64,000 nt of DNA from Paenibacillus tuaregi (GTDB taxonomy: Bacteria; Bacillota; Bacilli; Paenibacillales; Paenibacillaceae), in assembly GCF_900086655.1 (NCBI RefSeq), contig NZ_LT575476.1, forward strand, positions 3,073,869 to 3,137,868, read 5' to 3'. Positions 35,136 to 45,257 of the stretch are shown here, piece after piece (position 1 is the stretch's first letter; each line of letters begins with the position of its first letter). Position numbers and translations under genes: made by a program. The notes beneath the pieces were generated by a model, which searched no databases, had not been told where the DNA came from, and worked only from the letters and a program-made list of their open reading frames with translations.

Positions 35136-35903
35136 ATGAAGTCTTTTTCAAAAAACAAAGTACAGACCAAGTATGGAACCCTGGAATATTCCTTGTCTGG
35201 GGCGGGGTCACCTACAGTGGTTCTAATTAATGGAGGCAGCGGACCTATCGAGGGTTGGCTTCGGATCTACCACGATATTGCGGAGATGACCCGGGTTGTC
35301 GCATATAACCGGTTAGGAGTTGGGGGCAGCGACAAGCCAACGGCTCCCCAGCATGGGCGGGCGGTTGTGAGCACTCTAAAGGAGCTGTTACAAGAACTTC
35401 ACATTGCTCCCCCCTTTATCCTGGTGGGACATTCCCTTGGCGGCTTGTATGCGAACCTGTTCGCCCGGCTGTATCCCGGTCAGACCGCTGGGGTTGTACT
35501 ACTGGACTCCAGCCATCCTCTGGACTTATCCATCAATACGGCACAGGGCCCGATCATCCGGGGAATTAACAAACTGCTGGGTGCTTTTGATGCTTTCCCG
35601 GCCCACCGTAAATGGAATGAAGTCCATTATGTTGAGGAAACCGCTGAACAAATTGCCAAAGCAGGGGCTTTTCCGCAGGTGCCTTTGTTCGTTGTATCAG
35701 GTGGTAAGAAACCACCGTTCATGCCGGAGAGCGCTTTTGAAATTAGAAGAATTAATCAACGGGATTTCCTTAAGCTAAGCGGACAATCCACACACCTCAT
35801 TGCAGCCGGCAGTGGTCACTTCCCACAATTCTCTGAACCTGATATTGTAACTAAAGCGATTACCGAGTGTATAAAGCAGGCAAGGGCTGATCTGTCTGTA
35901 TAA
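35136..35903 (+). CDS. Alpha/beta hydrolase
   Basis: A 255-residue cytoplasmic hydrolase. INGGSGPIEGW is the oxyanion loop, YNRLGVGGSDKP a typical strand-4 region, and VGHSLGGLYANLFA the nucleophile elbow with the catalytic Ser. The acid is probably in LLDSSHP or VVSGG, and the catalytic His is in AAGSGHFPQF near the end. GGGGTG lies six bases from the ATG. It is a plus-strand gene isolated from its neighbours; the substrate is unknown. Confidence 0.88.
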   Translation: MKSFSKNKVQTKYGTLEYSLSGAGSPTVVLINGGSGPIEGWLRIYHDIAEMTRVVAYNRLGVGGSDKPTAPQHGRAVVSTLKELLQELHIAPPFILVGHSLGGLYANLFARLYPGQTAGVVLLDSSHPLDLSINTAQGPIIRGINKLLGAFDAFPAHRKWNEVHYVEETAEQIAKAGAFPQVPLFVVSGGKKPPFMPESAFEIRRINQRDFLKLSGQSTHLIAAGSGHFPQFSEPDIVTKAITECIKQARADLSV

Positions 35904-35947
35904 GATAGACCAACCCCTGTTTTTTAACTATTACGACTTCCGAGCAT

Positions 35948-36685
35948 TTAATCTGTAAGTTCAACCAACTTGGCAAAATACCTCAGGCCGTCCGGATCAA
36001 CATCCTGTCTCCCGTAGGCATCCAGGAACAGATCCTCGAGACGCTCCGTGTTGAAGTTATACCTCAGTGTCCACAGTCCCCAATAAATATCGTAGTGCCT
36101 GTCCCCAATCCCCCCGCTGCCCAGGTCAATGAAGCCCTGCAATTCAAACTGGTCCATAATAATTACATTCGGCAGGCAGTAATCCCCGTGAATTACAACA
36201 CGGTCCTCTGGAATATAACCGAACTTATCGAGATCATCTGCGGATATTCCTTTATCTGTCATTTCTCCAATCAGTTCAGCCGTTCTCTCTGGAAAAGGAC
36301 AGCCTGCCAGCGGCAGTTCGTGCAGCTTCCTTAAATAACCGCCCAATGCTCCGGCTAACCGATCCGGGTGCTTACGATGGATCTCTGCGGTGCAATCTTC
36401 TCCATCCAGTGCTTCTAGTAATAAGTAATCCTTATCTTTGTCGGAATCAAACGCAATGACTTGAGGGGCAAGCTTGTGGCTGTGCAAAAAATCCGTCATG
36501 ATGCGCTCCCGCTCAAGCGTGCCTTTTTTACTTATTTTCAGGAACAAACGCTCGGTTCCCTCGATATACAGAGTTTGGGCTTGCTCTGAGCAGCTGCTGT
36601 CATAAAATTGGGCACCCTTCAGATACGATCTGATGCTGCTCGGAACTGTTCCGATATTTTCCCAAGAAACCAGTGTTCGATTCAT
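35948..36685 (-). CDS. Aminoglycoside 3'-phosphotransferase-like kinase
   Basis: A 245-residue kinase of the APH(3') family. The catalytic loop VIHGDYCLPNVII (Asp base, Asn) and the Mg-binding FIDLGSGGIGDRHYDI are intact. The N-terminal Lys in RLFLKISKKG and the adjacent ERERIMTDFL fit the ATP-binding lobe. Such enzymes inactivate kanamycin-type drugs; chromosomal copies in soil bacilli may be intrinsic resistance determinants or act on other substrates. GGGAGGAAG precedes the ATG. Confidence 0.85.
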   Translation of the reverse strand: MNRTLVSWENIGTVPSSIRSYLKGAQFYDSSCSEQAQTLYIEGTERLFLKISKKGTLERERIMTDFLHSHKLAPQVIAFDSDKDKDYLLLEALDGEDCTAEIHRKHPDRLAGALGGYLRKLHELPLAGCPFPERTAELIGEMTDKGISADDLDKFGYIPEDRVVIHGDYCLPNVIIMDQFELQGFIDLGSGGIGDRHYDIYWGLWTLRYNFNTERLEDLFLDAYGRQDVDPDGLRYFAKLVELTD

Positions 36686-36715
36686 AATTCTTCCTCCCAG
36701 ATTACTCTCTAGTCC

Positions 36716-37099
36716 CTAATCCTTAATTCCAAAAGCTATCCATCTACGATCAATGTCCTCCACTACAAACTCACGATTATTGTAATCTGTAACCGTTAGC
36801 GGCCTAATAATCTTAACTCCAGATTTGACAAACTCCTCTTGTAGCTCAACTTGGTTTTTGGTTATAAAATAGGCATCATACCCATATCCGTACTGCTCTC
36901 GGTTAGGAATGACCTTTTGTCCCTGAGTTTGAGTTAATATAATCTCAGTTGCGTCACGATACAGACAGAAATGAGGCTCCGCCGCATCCAAATAGGAAAC
37001 CGCTTGAAAACCCATTTTATGTTCATAAAAGCTGGCAGTAGCTGAAATATCCGCAGCCGGAAATATACAATGGGACATAACTAGCAGATCATTGTTCAC
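36716..37099 (-). CDS. VOC (glyoxalase/bleomycin-resistance fold) protein
   Basis: A 127-residue paired beta-alpha-beta-beta-beta protein: HCIFPAADISATASFYEHKMGF, then the strand ATEIILTQTQ, DAYFITKNQVELQEEFVKSGVKI and EFVVEDIDRRWIAFGI. The last Glu and the first His are placed as metal ligands in related enzymes. I favour a GTG start at 37099 with GGGGAG 8 bases upstream; an ATG at 37147 would add 16 residues. Possible roles are lactoylglutathione-like isomerase, bleomycin binding or other. Confidence 0.75.
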   Translation of the reverse strand: MNNDLLVMSHCIFPAADISATASFYEHKMGFQAVSYLDAAEPHFCLYRDATEIILTQTQGQKVIPNREQYGYGYDAYFITKNQVELQEEFVKSGVKIIRPLTVTDYNNREFVVEDIDRRWIAFGIKD

Positions 37100-37184
37100 T
37101 GAACATGCTCCCCTTTTTTTTAAAAAATACGAACCCTTCCCTAACATAACAGCTACAGGCGGGATATAAAAGAGATTAAACCTC

Positions 37185-37233
37185 TAAAATCAAATACCCC
37201 GGAGAACAAAAGCTTTGTTCTCCAGGATATTTG
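37185..37233 (-). terminator. Terminator of the five-gene giant-protein operon
   Basis: GGAGAACAAA and TTTGTTCTCC form a 10-bp stem (37201-37223), extended by a CAAATA/TATTTG outer stem. On the minus strand GATTTT follows. It lies just past the last gene of the operon. Confidence 0.75.
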
Positions 37234-37247
37234 GGCTTGCGCATAAA

Positions 37248-39050
37248 TTAGTTTGTAATCCCCTCTGGCTCCGTTCCATCTGCCATCTGGGGCAGTTCCT
37301 CTGGTAATGCTTCCATGATACCTGATCCCAGCCCTTCGGGCTTGCGTGAAATCAGGAACCAGTCAAACTCCGCACTGCTGCGGCCCTGCCCTAATTCTTC
37401 AACAGTGAAACAATCCTGGGCCTTGCTGCTGACAAACAAGCCGTTACAGCCCTCAGTAGGTGTTAACAGAACCCGGTAGGTAGCTTCCTCAGCATGGAAG
37501 ACCATATCTGATTCCTGTTCTCCGATCCAAATCACAGCTTTCCCATTCTCAAGTCTGCCGGTCCCGTTAAGATGCACCTCGGCATAGGGAGAAAGGGGCG
37601 AAGTTACGACCTTATATCCATGACGGGTAGGGAGGTGGGTCTGAAGCGCGCTGGACGAGAGGCTTACACAACGGCCATTGGTACCAAATCCGTAGTCCTT
37701 ACTGTTATGTACCCTCGAAATAATCCCGGTAATATAGTTGTCCTTCCGCTGAGCAGAATTCGTAAATCCAGCACAGTAGTACTGCGACGAGTTATTGAAG
37801 ACACGCAGGCCGTTATTATTTCCTACATTATTAACATATACGGGGCCTCCATTTGTAGTGAACCCGTAGCTCTGAGCATAACCGGAAGCGGAGATGCCGG
37901 CTGCTGTTAGCGAGCCTACCGCAGATACTTGAGCAGCACTGATCACATTGGCGTTGACATTCTCCAGTACTGTACCTCCACTTACACTGAGTGTGCCGGA
38001 CACTGTCAAATTTCTCGTAGTACTGCTCCCTCTGACGTCCCAAGTTCCGCCCACATATCCACTTCCATTAACGGTAACCATAGCCGGGTGGTTCGGGTCT
38101 CCTACTGTTACAGCTCCCGTCAGAACAGAAGTGCTATCCACAACCAGAGAGTTTCCGTGGATTTGACCGTCGCTTGCAATATTCCCAGCGGCCTTAAGCG
38201 TATTCGGTGTTAAGTCCGGATTGCTTACCGTCACAGTGATGGCATCATACAAGTAGATAGGCTCATAACCTCCCGCCGGACTGTCTTGCCCCGGATTAGC
38301 GGTCACTGAGGCAACAAGTACAAAGGTGGTATCGGTATGAACACCGTTTTGCAGCGTACAGGTTGTTGCTGTTCCGCTATACACTGGTTCTGTTCTACCG
38401 CTTTGGAATAGCTGAAAGAACGTGCCGCTGCTCTCCCAGGCAAACCGGATGCTGCTGCCATTCGCAAAAGACGTGGTCGGCACAGTAGGAGATCCTGCTG
38501 CGGTGGTTATGAAATTCTGCAGATAAAACTGCGGCGGACTCTTCATTAGAACAAAGGAGCTGGACTTGGGTGTAAATTGATTAGGATTATTGGTTGTCCC
38601 AGACTTCTCCCGGATTAAATATTCGAAGTTCCCGGGCTGCTGATTGACCATAACTTCCAGTCCGAGAACCAAGTTATAGTCCAGATCATAATCAGAAGCC
38701 TCCCTGCACTGAAAGGAGAAGACGGCATAATTGCCTTCATCATCCAGCCCTAGCTCCCTCCCGGTTACAATCACAGTGCTATTTACTGTCCATTTGCCCG
38801 TATTGACAGATGGGCTGGGTGTCTTCTCCGACAGATCAGTCGAAGCTGCCCCTATCGGCACGGCGATATCAATCGCACTGCAATAGATGGAGCTGTTCTC
38901 CCGGAATACCCCTAGATTGATGACTGCTGCAGCTGCGGACTGAACTGTTGATGTCTGAAGCGGAGCTGGATTCGTCGAGAAGCGATACGTGAGAAGACAC
39001 GCTTCATCCACCAAGAAAGGCTGATCCATTGAATTATTCAGATTATCCAT
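37248..39050 (-). CDS. Fibre-like beta-rich protein, last gene of the giant-protein operon
   Basis: A 600-residue protein without signal peptide. The N-terminal ~280 residues appear as beta-sandwich material (including WESSGTFFQLFQSG, an Ig-like stretch). Residues ~290-430 are a Gly/Ser/Ala/Val-rich series of short strands (SLVVDSTSVLTGAVTVGD, NLTVSGTLSVSGG, VGSLTAAGISASGYA) like the shaft of tail fibres or a beta-solenoid. The C-terminus, YRVLLTPTEGCNGLFVSSK then FDWFLISRK, resembles the terminal domain of many bacterial fibre-like proteins. The ATG at 39050 is preceded by AAGGAG overlapping the previous stop. Function unknown; receptor binding or trimeric display is plausible. Confidence 0.75.
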   Translation of the reverse strand: MDNLNNSMDQPFLVDEACLLTYRFSTNPAPLQTSTVQSAAAAVINLGVFRENSSIYCSAIDIAVPIGAASTDLSEKTPSPSVNTGKWTVNSTVIVTGRELGLDDEGNYAVFSFQCREASDYDLDYNLVLGLEVMVNQQPGNFEYLIREKSGTTNNPNQFTPKSSSFVLMKSPPQFYLQNFITTAAGSPTVPTTSFANGSSIRFAWESSGTFFQLFQSGRTEPVYSGTATTCTLQNGVHTDTTFVLVASVTANPGQDSPAGGYEPIYLYDAITVTVSNPDLTPNTLKAAGNIASDGQIHGNSLVVDSTSVLTGAVTVGDPNHPAMVTVNGSGYVGGTWDVRGSSTTRNLTVSGTLSVSGGTVLENVNANVISAAQVSAVGSLTAAGISASGYAQSYGFTTNGGPVYVNNVGNNNGLRVFNNSSQYYCAGFTNSAQRKDNYITGIISRVHNSKDYGFGTNGRCVSLSSSALQTHLPTRHGYKVVTSPLSPYAEVHLNGTGRLENGKAVIWIGEQESDMVFHAEEATYRVLLTPTEGCNGLFVSSKAQDCFTVEELGQGRSSAEFDWFLISRKPEGLGSGIMEALPEELPQMADGTEPEGITN

Positions 39051-39055
39051 TATCG

Positions 39056-42000
39056 TCACTCCTTATTTGGGGTATTGAATTGATGATCGGACAGCTTGAT
39101 TGCAAGCTGCAGGACGCCGTCGCGCAGGGTAACAGCCCCGCTTTCGAGTCGGGCCTCATCTCCTGCACTTAACAGCTCGTAACCGTTCCAATCCTTGTCA
39201 GAACTACGCTCCCACCATGACCAGGAGCCGTTCTGCTCAACCGGCGAATGATAACGGACCGCCAGCGGGAAGACAGGAGGCTTTTCTGCTTGGGCTGGAG
39301 TCTGTATTATCCGGCTGAGCAGTGGCCCAACGCGAAATGTGGTCTCCATGCTGCTAAGAGCTGGGTCAGTGAAGGCAGACGGGATCGTCACTTCCTTCAC
39401 AGGCAGGATTCCGGTCGAGACATGAATAGCCGCCCTGGGATCAACCAGGAGACTGACGAAGGCTTCACTACCCGATTGAAACTTTAATTGTAAATAGTTC
39501 TTTGTTCCATTCGTTAGATCGGCTCCAATATGTCGAAGATAAGACTGCGGCTCATCTGATTCTTCCTCCTCTGGATCAGCCGAGCTGTTGAACGTGCTGT
39601 AATCGTCTTCCAAGAAATAACCAATAACCCCATCCTGCCTTGTCTCCAAATCGCCGAGCCGGACATCGAACGGGAAATCTACAAACTCAGGATCAGCCGT
39701 ATCAAAGGTCGCAGTCCAGCTTGCATCCCTGATAGGCGGACCTTCCAGCTGCAGCTGCAGACACATCCGAACCAGAGCTAAAGGCCGGCCGATCAGAACG
39801 GTCAGATTCTGGTCATCCCGATTCCCTAGTGGGTCTACAGTCCAAAGTGTGGAATCAATGGCGCGGAGAAAAGCGTTGAAGTTCGCCTCCTCAGCAAGCT
39901 GTGGCGAGGTGATCATCTGATAAATGTGCGGGGCGAACCGGGCCACATCATCAAGCACCGCAACTTCATTGTGCGGCGGCGCCAACCATTCCCCGTTCCG
40001 TTTTCCCTGCCCTTCAACCAACAATCTGTATTCGCCAAGTGCGAGACCTTCCGGCGAATAGAGAAGCAGGCTGTGGTCAAGATGATTCGCGATGACCCAT
40101 CCGCAGACCGGATTCGCTAACCCCAAGGAAGATCGTTCAGCAGCTGCGGCTGATTTGCTGCTTGACATGCCATCAACTAGCCGCGCGTTAAGACGGGCAT
40201 GCTGCAGCAGTCTGGGCGGAAGCGATACGACGGAAGCAATCTGCTTGTTAATTTTGTTGTCCCCGCTCATCGCCTGATCTTTAAGAAGCGGAAAATTCTG
40301 CGCGTTATACAGCCCGGAACCTTTGCCCGAAGCTATGACCTGCAATACTCGTCCGAACTTGTCATAAAGCAGAAGTTCCTCGAAGTACATCTCCCCCTGC
40401 CTTGTACCATGAAATCCGGGCGTGGTTCCATTCGGGAGGAATGGAACATCATGAATCTGCCCGGAATACGGGCCGGGGAGCACCGACATATCCTCGTAGC
40501 CCATCAGCTGACCGGCCCCCACTTGGACCGGGCCAGTGCCGAGTATGTCCTTCGTGGTGGGACGCCGGAATGCACGTCCATCCCGCAGCGCAATCATATC
40601 CTGGAATCCGGTCAGCTCCTGGGCAAGATATTTCCATCCACTAACCGAGCCGATCTCATTATAAAGCTCCGTTAACTGATGATCGTCATCATAATGCTGA
40701 ATAAAATCCTTAAGCTTGGAGCCGAATATAAGCTGAGCATGCGGACTAAGCAGGGAAATTCCTCCGATATCCCGGTTCTCCACTTGTGAAGTTTGAACGG
40801 CTGCCGGTGAATACTTATACTCACGTCCGTCAAATATCCAGTTCCTTGTCTGTCCGCTTAAATAAGGCACATGCGTATAATTGGCCTTCCATTCCATCAG
40901 CATCGGATTCCAGGGCTGACGCCACATAGCGGCCAGAGCAGGCAGCGTCCCCGTGTAATCCGAAGTGCTCCGCTTATTGATTACCGCCAACACATCGGCT
41001 TCTGAAATCCCGCAGGCAGCCGCCAAAGCCGCAGCCGATGCCGGGTCGAGGAAGACAAACTCTTCAAGCAGCTGAGGAACGACCGCAGGCAGCGCCCCCG
41101 TGCTCAGCTGAGGCACAGCCGAGCGGGCCGTGCGGCTGTCCACGGGCTTTCCCTTCACATGAAACCCGCTGATAATCTCCTCCGGGAGTCTGACAACAAG
41201 CGATTTGTCAGGATCAAAGGCTGGCGGCGGTTCCACACCTGACAGGACAACCACGGGGTTATTCGCCAGCCAGAACCTCGGTGCAGCCTTCGCAAGCAGC
41301 ATCTTGCCGCTGCCAAGCCCTTTCTTCTTGGCAAAGAGCTGGATACCTTTCTGATAAGCTTCTTGAGCAGTTCCCATCTCACCGGTCAATGGTCCGGGCA
41401 CCTTGGTGAGCAAGCCTGCTGCCTTTCGCAGCAGGGCAGCCGCCTGCCCTGCCTTGCTGTCCGGATTGGCTGGATCAAGCTCCTGATCGAGCTTGGCATT
41501 CGTGACTCCGGGAGGAGAGGAAGGCCACATGCTGTCTGGATCAAGGCCTCTCTTGAGCCATAGCCCATTCAGCTCCCATTGCAGCCGGTACAAGGCTTGA
41601 AGCGATTCATCGAGCTCCGCTTGATCTGCATTCAGTTGGCTAAGCCAAGCCGCCTCTTCCGGTGTCAGCTCCGCTTCTGTGCCTTCACCAGAGGCTGATT
41701 GAACGATAGCCCAATTGTATCCTCCAGATTTGGAACCGAACCAGGACCCATGAATCCGGTTCATTAAGAGCACATCTCCGTTCACTTCATTGAGCGCAGG
41801 GAGCATGTCATATTGCAGAGCTCTCAGGAGCGGGATTGTTCTCGTATCATAGCCCTTTGCGGCCAGCTGAACAGAGAGCAGAGCCGAGAAAGCATCTGCG
41901 GTTGTATTGCCAACGGCCACGTTAAGATTACCGGTCTCCCGGATCGCGTTCAGGGGATCGTCTTTCGGCGGCTCTCCGTCGCGGTCCCAGACAAGACTGA

Positions 42001-42841
42001 ATACCATGCCCTCATAAAGACTGACTGAGCCCCTAGGCGAGGTCTGATCCCCACACCCTTTATACGTCCACTCCAATTGGTCCAATAAAGAGGCATATGC
42101 TTCATCGGAACTCGAGCCAGCTGATTCTTTCCAGGATGCCATGATGTCTTTGGCTGGGTCGGAATACCATCCAATAACCTGATAACTCAGAGTATCCTGG
42201 TTAATTCCCGCCAGATCGTCATAGAACGAGAATACACCTGCATTATGAGAAACATATGATGCGAATAAAGAGTTCCCTGGTGCCACAGCGGTCAGAAACA
42301 TGGCATCCGCCGCCCGTTCACTCCAGCCTGAATCCAGAGGAAACGGAATCCCTATATTGGCTACCTGCGGCTTGTCCGCATCTGGAGTAAGTGAAATGCT
42401 GCTGCGGTAGGGGTCCGGGCTGCTCTGCCACATACGGATCAAATTAGAATCCGCCAGGTACATGCTCGTCTGCTCCGTCCCAACACCCTTCACATGAGCT
42501 GTGTAGGGACAGTCACTTTCGAGCACCCATGCTGCCGCTTTTCTCTGCTCCTGCCCGCTCAAGCGAACAATCAGCCAACGGTTCGGCACCAACGGATAGC
42601 TGATCCCTTCCCCCTGCCGCTGCACGCCATGCCTCAATGAACGGGGAAGTGTCCAGTGCAGGTACACACCTGCCTGCATTCCTCCGATATTGCGTTCTCC
42701 GGCCAAAGGTTCCGGACTATGGAATTTCTCCAGTGCCGTGTAGTCATACTGCCAGCGGCGGAACCCGTCTCTTGCCAACACACCTTTGTTGACAAGAAGC
42801 GCATCAAGCTCCACCGGCACGATAATTTCAGTCTCAGCCAC
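39056..42841 (-). CDS. Large hypothetical protein, 1261 aa (giant-protein operon)
   Basis: It starts with GTG (AAGGAGG 9 bases upstream, inside the end of the previous gene; 8-base overlap). No signal peptide or membrane segment. The first ~120 residues have a distinctive signature with conserved-looking aromatic residues: FRRWQYDYTALEKFHSPEPL, AGVYLHWTLPRSLRHG and PLVPNRWLIVRLSG. A helical Ala-rich section (~400-520), a central WQPWNPMLMEWKANY region and a C-terminal beta-rich section follow. I do not recognise a named domain. Tight coupling to its neighbours argues for a shared complex. Confidence 0.8.
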   Translation of the reverse strand: MAETEIIVPVELDALLVNKGVLARDGFRRWQYDYTALEKFHSPEPLAGERNIGGMQAGVYLHWTLPRSLRHGVQRQGEGISYPLVPNRWLIVRLSGQEQRKAAAWVLESDCPYTAHVKGVGTEQTSMYLADSNLIRMWQSSPDPYRSSISLTPDADKPQVANIGIPFPLDSGWSERAADAMFLTAVAPGNSLFASYVSHNAGVFSFYDDLAGINQDTLSYQVIGWYSDPAKDIMASWKESAGSSSDEAYASLLDQLEWTYKGCGDQTSPRGSVSLYEGMVFSLVWDRDGEPPKDDPLNAIRETGNLNVAVGNTTADAFSALLSVQLAAKGYDTRTIPLLRALQYDMLPALNEVNGDVLLMNRIHGSWFGSKSGGYNWAIVQSASGEGTEAELTPEEAAWLSQLNADQAELDESLQALYRLQWELNGLWLKRGLDPDSMWPSSPPGVTNAKLDQELDPANPDSKAGQAAALLRKAAGLLTKVPGPLTGEMGTAQEAYQKGIQLFAKKKGLGSGKMLLAKAAPRFWLANNPVVVLSGVEPPPAFDPDKSLVVRLPEEIISGFHVKGKPVDSRTARSAVPQLSTGALPAVVPQLLEEFVFLDPASAAALAAACGISEADVLAVINKRSTSDYTGTLPALAAMWRQPWNPMLMEWKANYTHVPYLSGQTRNWIFDGREYKYSPAAVQTSQVENRDIGGISLLSPHAQLIFGSKLKDFIQHYDDDHQLTELYNEIGSVSGWKYLAQELTGFQDMIALRDGRAFRRPTTKDILGTGPVQVGAGQLMGYEDMSVLPGPYSGQIHDVPFLPNGTTPGFHGTRQGEMYFEELLLYDKFGRVLQVIASGKGSGLYNAQNFPLLKDQAMSGDNKINKQIASVVSLPPRLLQHARLNARLVDGMSSSKSAAAAERSSLGLANPVCGWVIANHLDHSLLLYSPEGLALGEYRLLVEGQGKRNGEWLAPPHNEVAVLDDVARFAPHIYQMITSPQLAEEANFNAFLRAIDSTLWTVDPLGNRDDQNLTVLIGRPLALVRMCLQLQLEGPPIRDASWTATFDTADPEFVDFPFDVRLGDLETRQDGVIGYFLEDDYSTFNSSADPEEEESDEPQSYLRHIGADLTNGTKNYLQLKFQSGSEAFVSLLVDPRAAIHVSTGILPVKEVTIPSAFTDPALSSMETTFRVGPLLSRIIQTPAQAEKPPVFPLAVRYHSPVEQNGSWSWWERSSDKDWNGYELLSAGDEARLESGAVTLRDGVLQLAIKLSDHQFNTPNKE

Positions 42842-45242
42842 GCCGGGATTCCTCCTTCATCTCTTGCGGTTGACAGATTAGCTTGACATACTCCGGCTCC
42901 TTCATCATAAGCAGCGCAAAATCAGCCGGTCCTAATGCATTAATCGGCCCCTTCATATAAGGCTGCAGTCCGGCCTTTAACATGCCGAGCAGTCCGTTCC
43001 CGGATTCCGGGGACAAATTCAGCACATGGCTGTCTGAACCCCTCATGCAGCAGGCTTTCTCTCCCTTCAGATCTCTTACCTGAAACAATGGCGCTTGCTC
43101 GAACTGCTGTCCAAGCTGCGGATCGCTATCATGCTGTGGAGAGAGCAGATTGCGAAGGGCAATACATCCGTCGTCATCCGTACCAAAGCCAAATCCCTCA
43201 CGAGGCTCACTGATCTGGATGGATGCAGGTATTCCGCCAATCAAGCAGAGAAGCACACTCGCCGATAACCTTTCCATTCGCAGCAGCTTCATTGGAGACC
43301 CGTCTGTATGGAACGCCTGAACGACCAGATTCGGCCAGCCTGAGACCACAGCCGAGCGGAGCAGCATTCCGCTGATCCGTTCAGATGAAGAACCGTCAGC
43401 TGGCGTCCCGGCTTTATCAGCTGCGGAGCGGCCTGTGATTTCATAAGCAGCCCCATGAATCAGGTCCTGAGTCAAATCATGGAAGTTGGTGTGACGGCTG
43501 GACTCCAGACCGATGCTTAACGCCCCGTCCAGCATTGCGCTTATCCAATTGTTGTCTATATAAAAGAACCTCAGGGATTCAACCGGCAGCATCCGTTCGT
43601 CTGCTACAAGGTAATCGAAAGGAATTCCCTGAAGCAGCACAAGATCTGCAAGCCATTCGGCAACCGGCAGCAGGTCATTGCTGACCTGATCTTCAATCGC
43701 CTGCTTCGCTTCCGGCATTGCCATGAACTGCTGTATCGATTGTAACGGAACCATCTCCTGTAGCTCGGCAAGCTCCTCAGGTTCCAGCCCCCGTGTCAAA
43801 CGCACACCTTCCGCAATATGACCGGCCAATTGATTGTCCAGCACTCCAAGCAAGGTATCCTGCAGTGTCTTGTCGTGCCGGGCAGTTGAGATTTGACTCC
43901 TGTCAAATAGGCTGCTCTTCAGCCGGTAATACTGCTTGTCACTCAGCCGGTGAACGCGTCTTCGGAAATCCAGAAGCTTAGCACCGAACACTTTATCTGA
44001 AAGAGCCATCGCCCGGCCGATCTCAAATGCGCTGGCCAAAGACATATCGAACACACCAAATGCCTCCTGATAAATGATGGCAGAGTCAGCCGTGAAGAAG
44101 GGAGATGGCTTCTCCAATATTTTCGGCAGCAGTGGTGTCAGAGGCCCCCTGTACCAGGCAAAGGTGTCCTCCCCTGATCTCGTCCGGTAAGGAAGCGGAA
44201 CAAAGCCTTCCTGAATCCTTCGGGTCATCTCCTTCTCTTCCGAACTCCCGGCGGGACCGTCACCTTGCGGCTGTGGCAATCGCAGCCACATGTCACCCGG
44301 GGCCACCCCGGCAATGTGGTTCATCAGACCATGGAAGTCTTGCGAATGGTCGGGAAGAGTTTGAAAGCTCCAACTCGCCAGCGATAACAACGAGACGTAG
44401 TCATAGCCCGCAAAGTCTGCTTCGTCAGCCAACTTCCCCTCCCAGCCCTCCATAGAGACCAGGTGTACGATACTTCTTACAGGTCTGTCCGACTCAGGTG
44501 GAAGCATGGCAGGGAACCGATTCGAGCAAATGACCGATACCATATCCCCACTTCCCTCTTTCTGAACCGGGGAGCCTTGTGCGACTCCGCTGATCTGCCG
44601 GCAGTGGCTGAAGTATCGCAGCTCATCAAGCCTCGGTGCAATGTCCTGAAATACCCGCACAGGGAGCCGGATATAGGAGCAGGACTCCGCCAGGCTAACA
44701 TCCGCTTCTTTTACGATGGCGGGCTTGAGAACACCCGCTTCTTCTTTAAGAAAATCCCCCACCGTTGCCGTTATGCTGAAATTGGGGGTAAGAGTGTTCT
44801 GCAGATGGACATCCACACCCGCTGTCAGCTCCTGCTCAGATAGAACAAGGAGAGCCAGCCAGGGAACCTTGGGGTCGTTCGAATCCGTGACGACATCGGT
44901 CCCCCCCTCGTTCCTGGTCTGTAATGCCTTGGTCCGCATTCGGCGTTCCCAAGGAAGATGGGGATCGCTCAGGACGATATGCGGCAGCACCTCCCCGTAT
45001 CTTCCGCTGCTGCCATCCGGTGGATAGACAGAAGCAATGTGTGAGGGATCTAATGAGAACTGTGGGGCGCTAACCACAAAGGTCTGAACTGCTCCCAGTT
45101 GATCCGTATTCACAGCTTTATTCATGTGGGTCAGCTGGTGGGATACTTCGATTTTCCAGAGTCCTGCTTCAAGTCCAGGCGTGTAGTTATCATAGAATAT
45201 GATCTGACCGTCCCCTGCAGCCTTCGTGTTAATCTCCGGCAA
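42834..45242 (-). CDS. Large hypothetical protein, 802 aa (giant-protein operon)
   Basis: It starts with TTG, spaced correctly from GGAGGGGA, and overlaps the next gene by 8 bases. There is no export signal. The N-terminal section (LWKIEVSHQLTHMN, FVVSAPQFSLDPSHIASVYPP, LPHIVLSDPHLPWERRM, PWLALLVLSEQEL) is rich in short hydrophobic strands. The middle is helical, with LRFFYIDNNWISAMLDGALSIG. The composition resembles structural or assembly proteins rather than an enzyme, and no catalytic motif is visible. Unrecognised family. Confidence 0.8.
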   Translation of the reverse strand: MPEINTKAAGDGQIIFYDNYTPGLEAGLWKIEVSHQLTHMNKAVNTDQLGAVQTFVVSAPQFSLDPSHIASVYPPDGSSGRYGEVLPHIVLSDPHLPWERRMRTKALQTRNEGGTDVVTDSNDPKVPWLALLVLSEQELTAGVDVHLQNTLTPNFSITATVGDFLKEEAGVLKPAIVKEADVSLAESCSYIRLPVRVFQDIAPRLDELRYFSHCRQISGVAQGSPVQKEGSGDMVSVICSNRFPAMLPPESDRPVRSIVHLVSMEGWEGKLADEADFAGYDYVSLLSLASWSFQTLPDHSQDFHGLMNHIAGVAPGDMWLRLPQPQGDGPAGSSEEKEMTRRIQEGFVPLPYRTRSGEDTFAWYRGPLTPLLPKILEKPSPFFTADSAIIYQEAFGVFDMSLASAFEIGRAMALSDKVFGAKLLDFRRRVHRLSDKQYYRLKSSLFDRSQISTARHDKTLQDTLLGVLDNQLAGHIAEGVRLTRGLEPEELAELQEMVPLQSIQQFMAMPEAKQAIEDQVSNDLLPVAEWLADLVLLQGIPFDYLVADERMLPVESLRFFYIDNNWISAMLDGALSIGLESSRHTNFHDLTQDLIHGAAYEITGRSAADKAGTPADGSSSERISGMLLRSAVVSGWPNLVVQAFHTDGSPMKLLRMERLSASVLLCLIGGIPASIQISEPREGFGFGTDDDGCIALRNLLSPQHDSDPQLGQQFEQAPLFQVRDLKGEKACCMRGSDSHVLNLSPESGNGLLGMLKAGLQPYMKGPINALGPADFALLMMKEPEYVKLICQPQEMKEESRRG

Positions 45243-45257
45243 TATCTTCCCCTCCTC

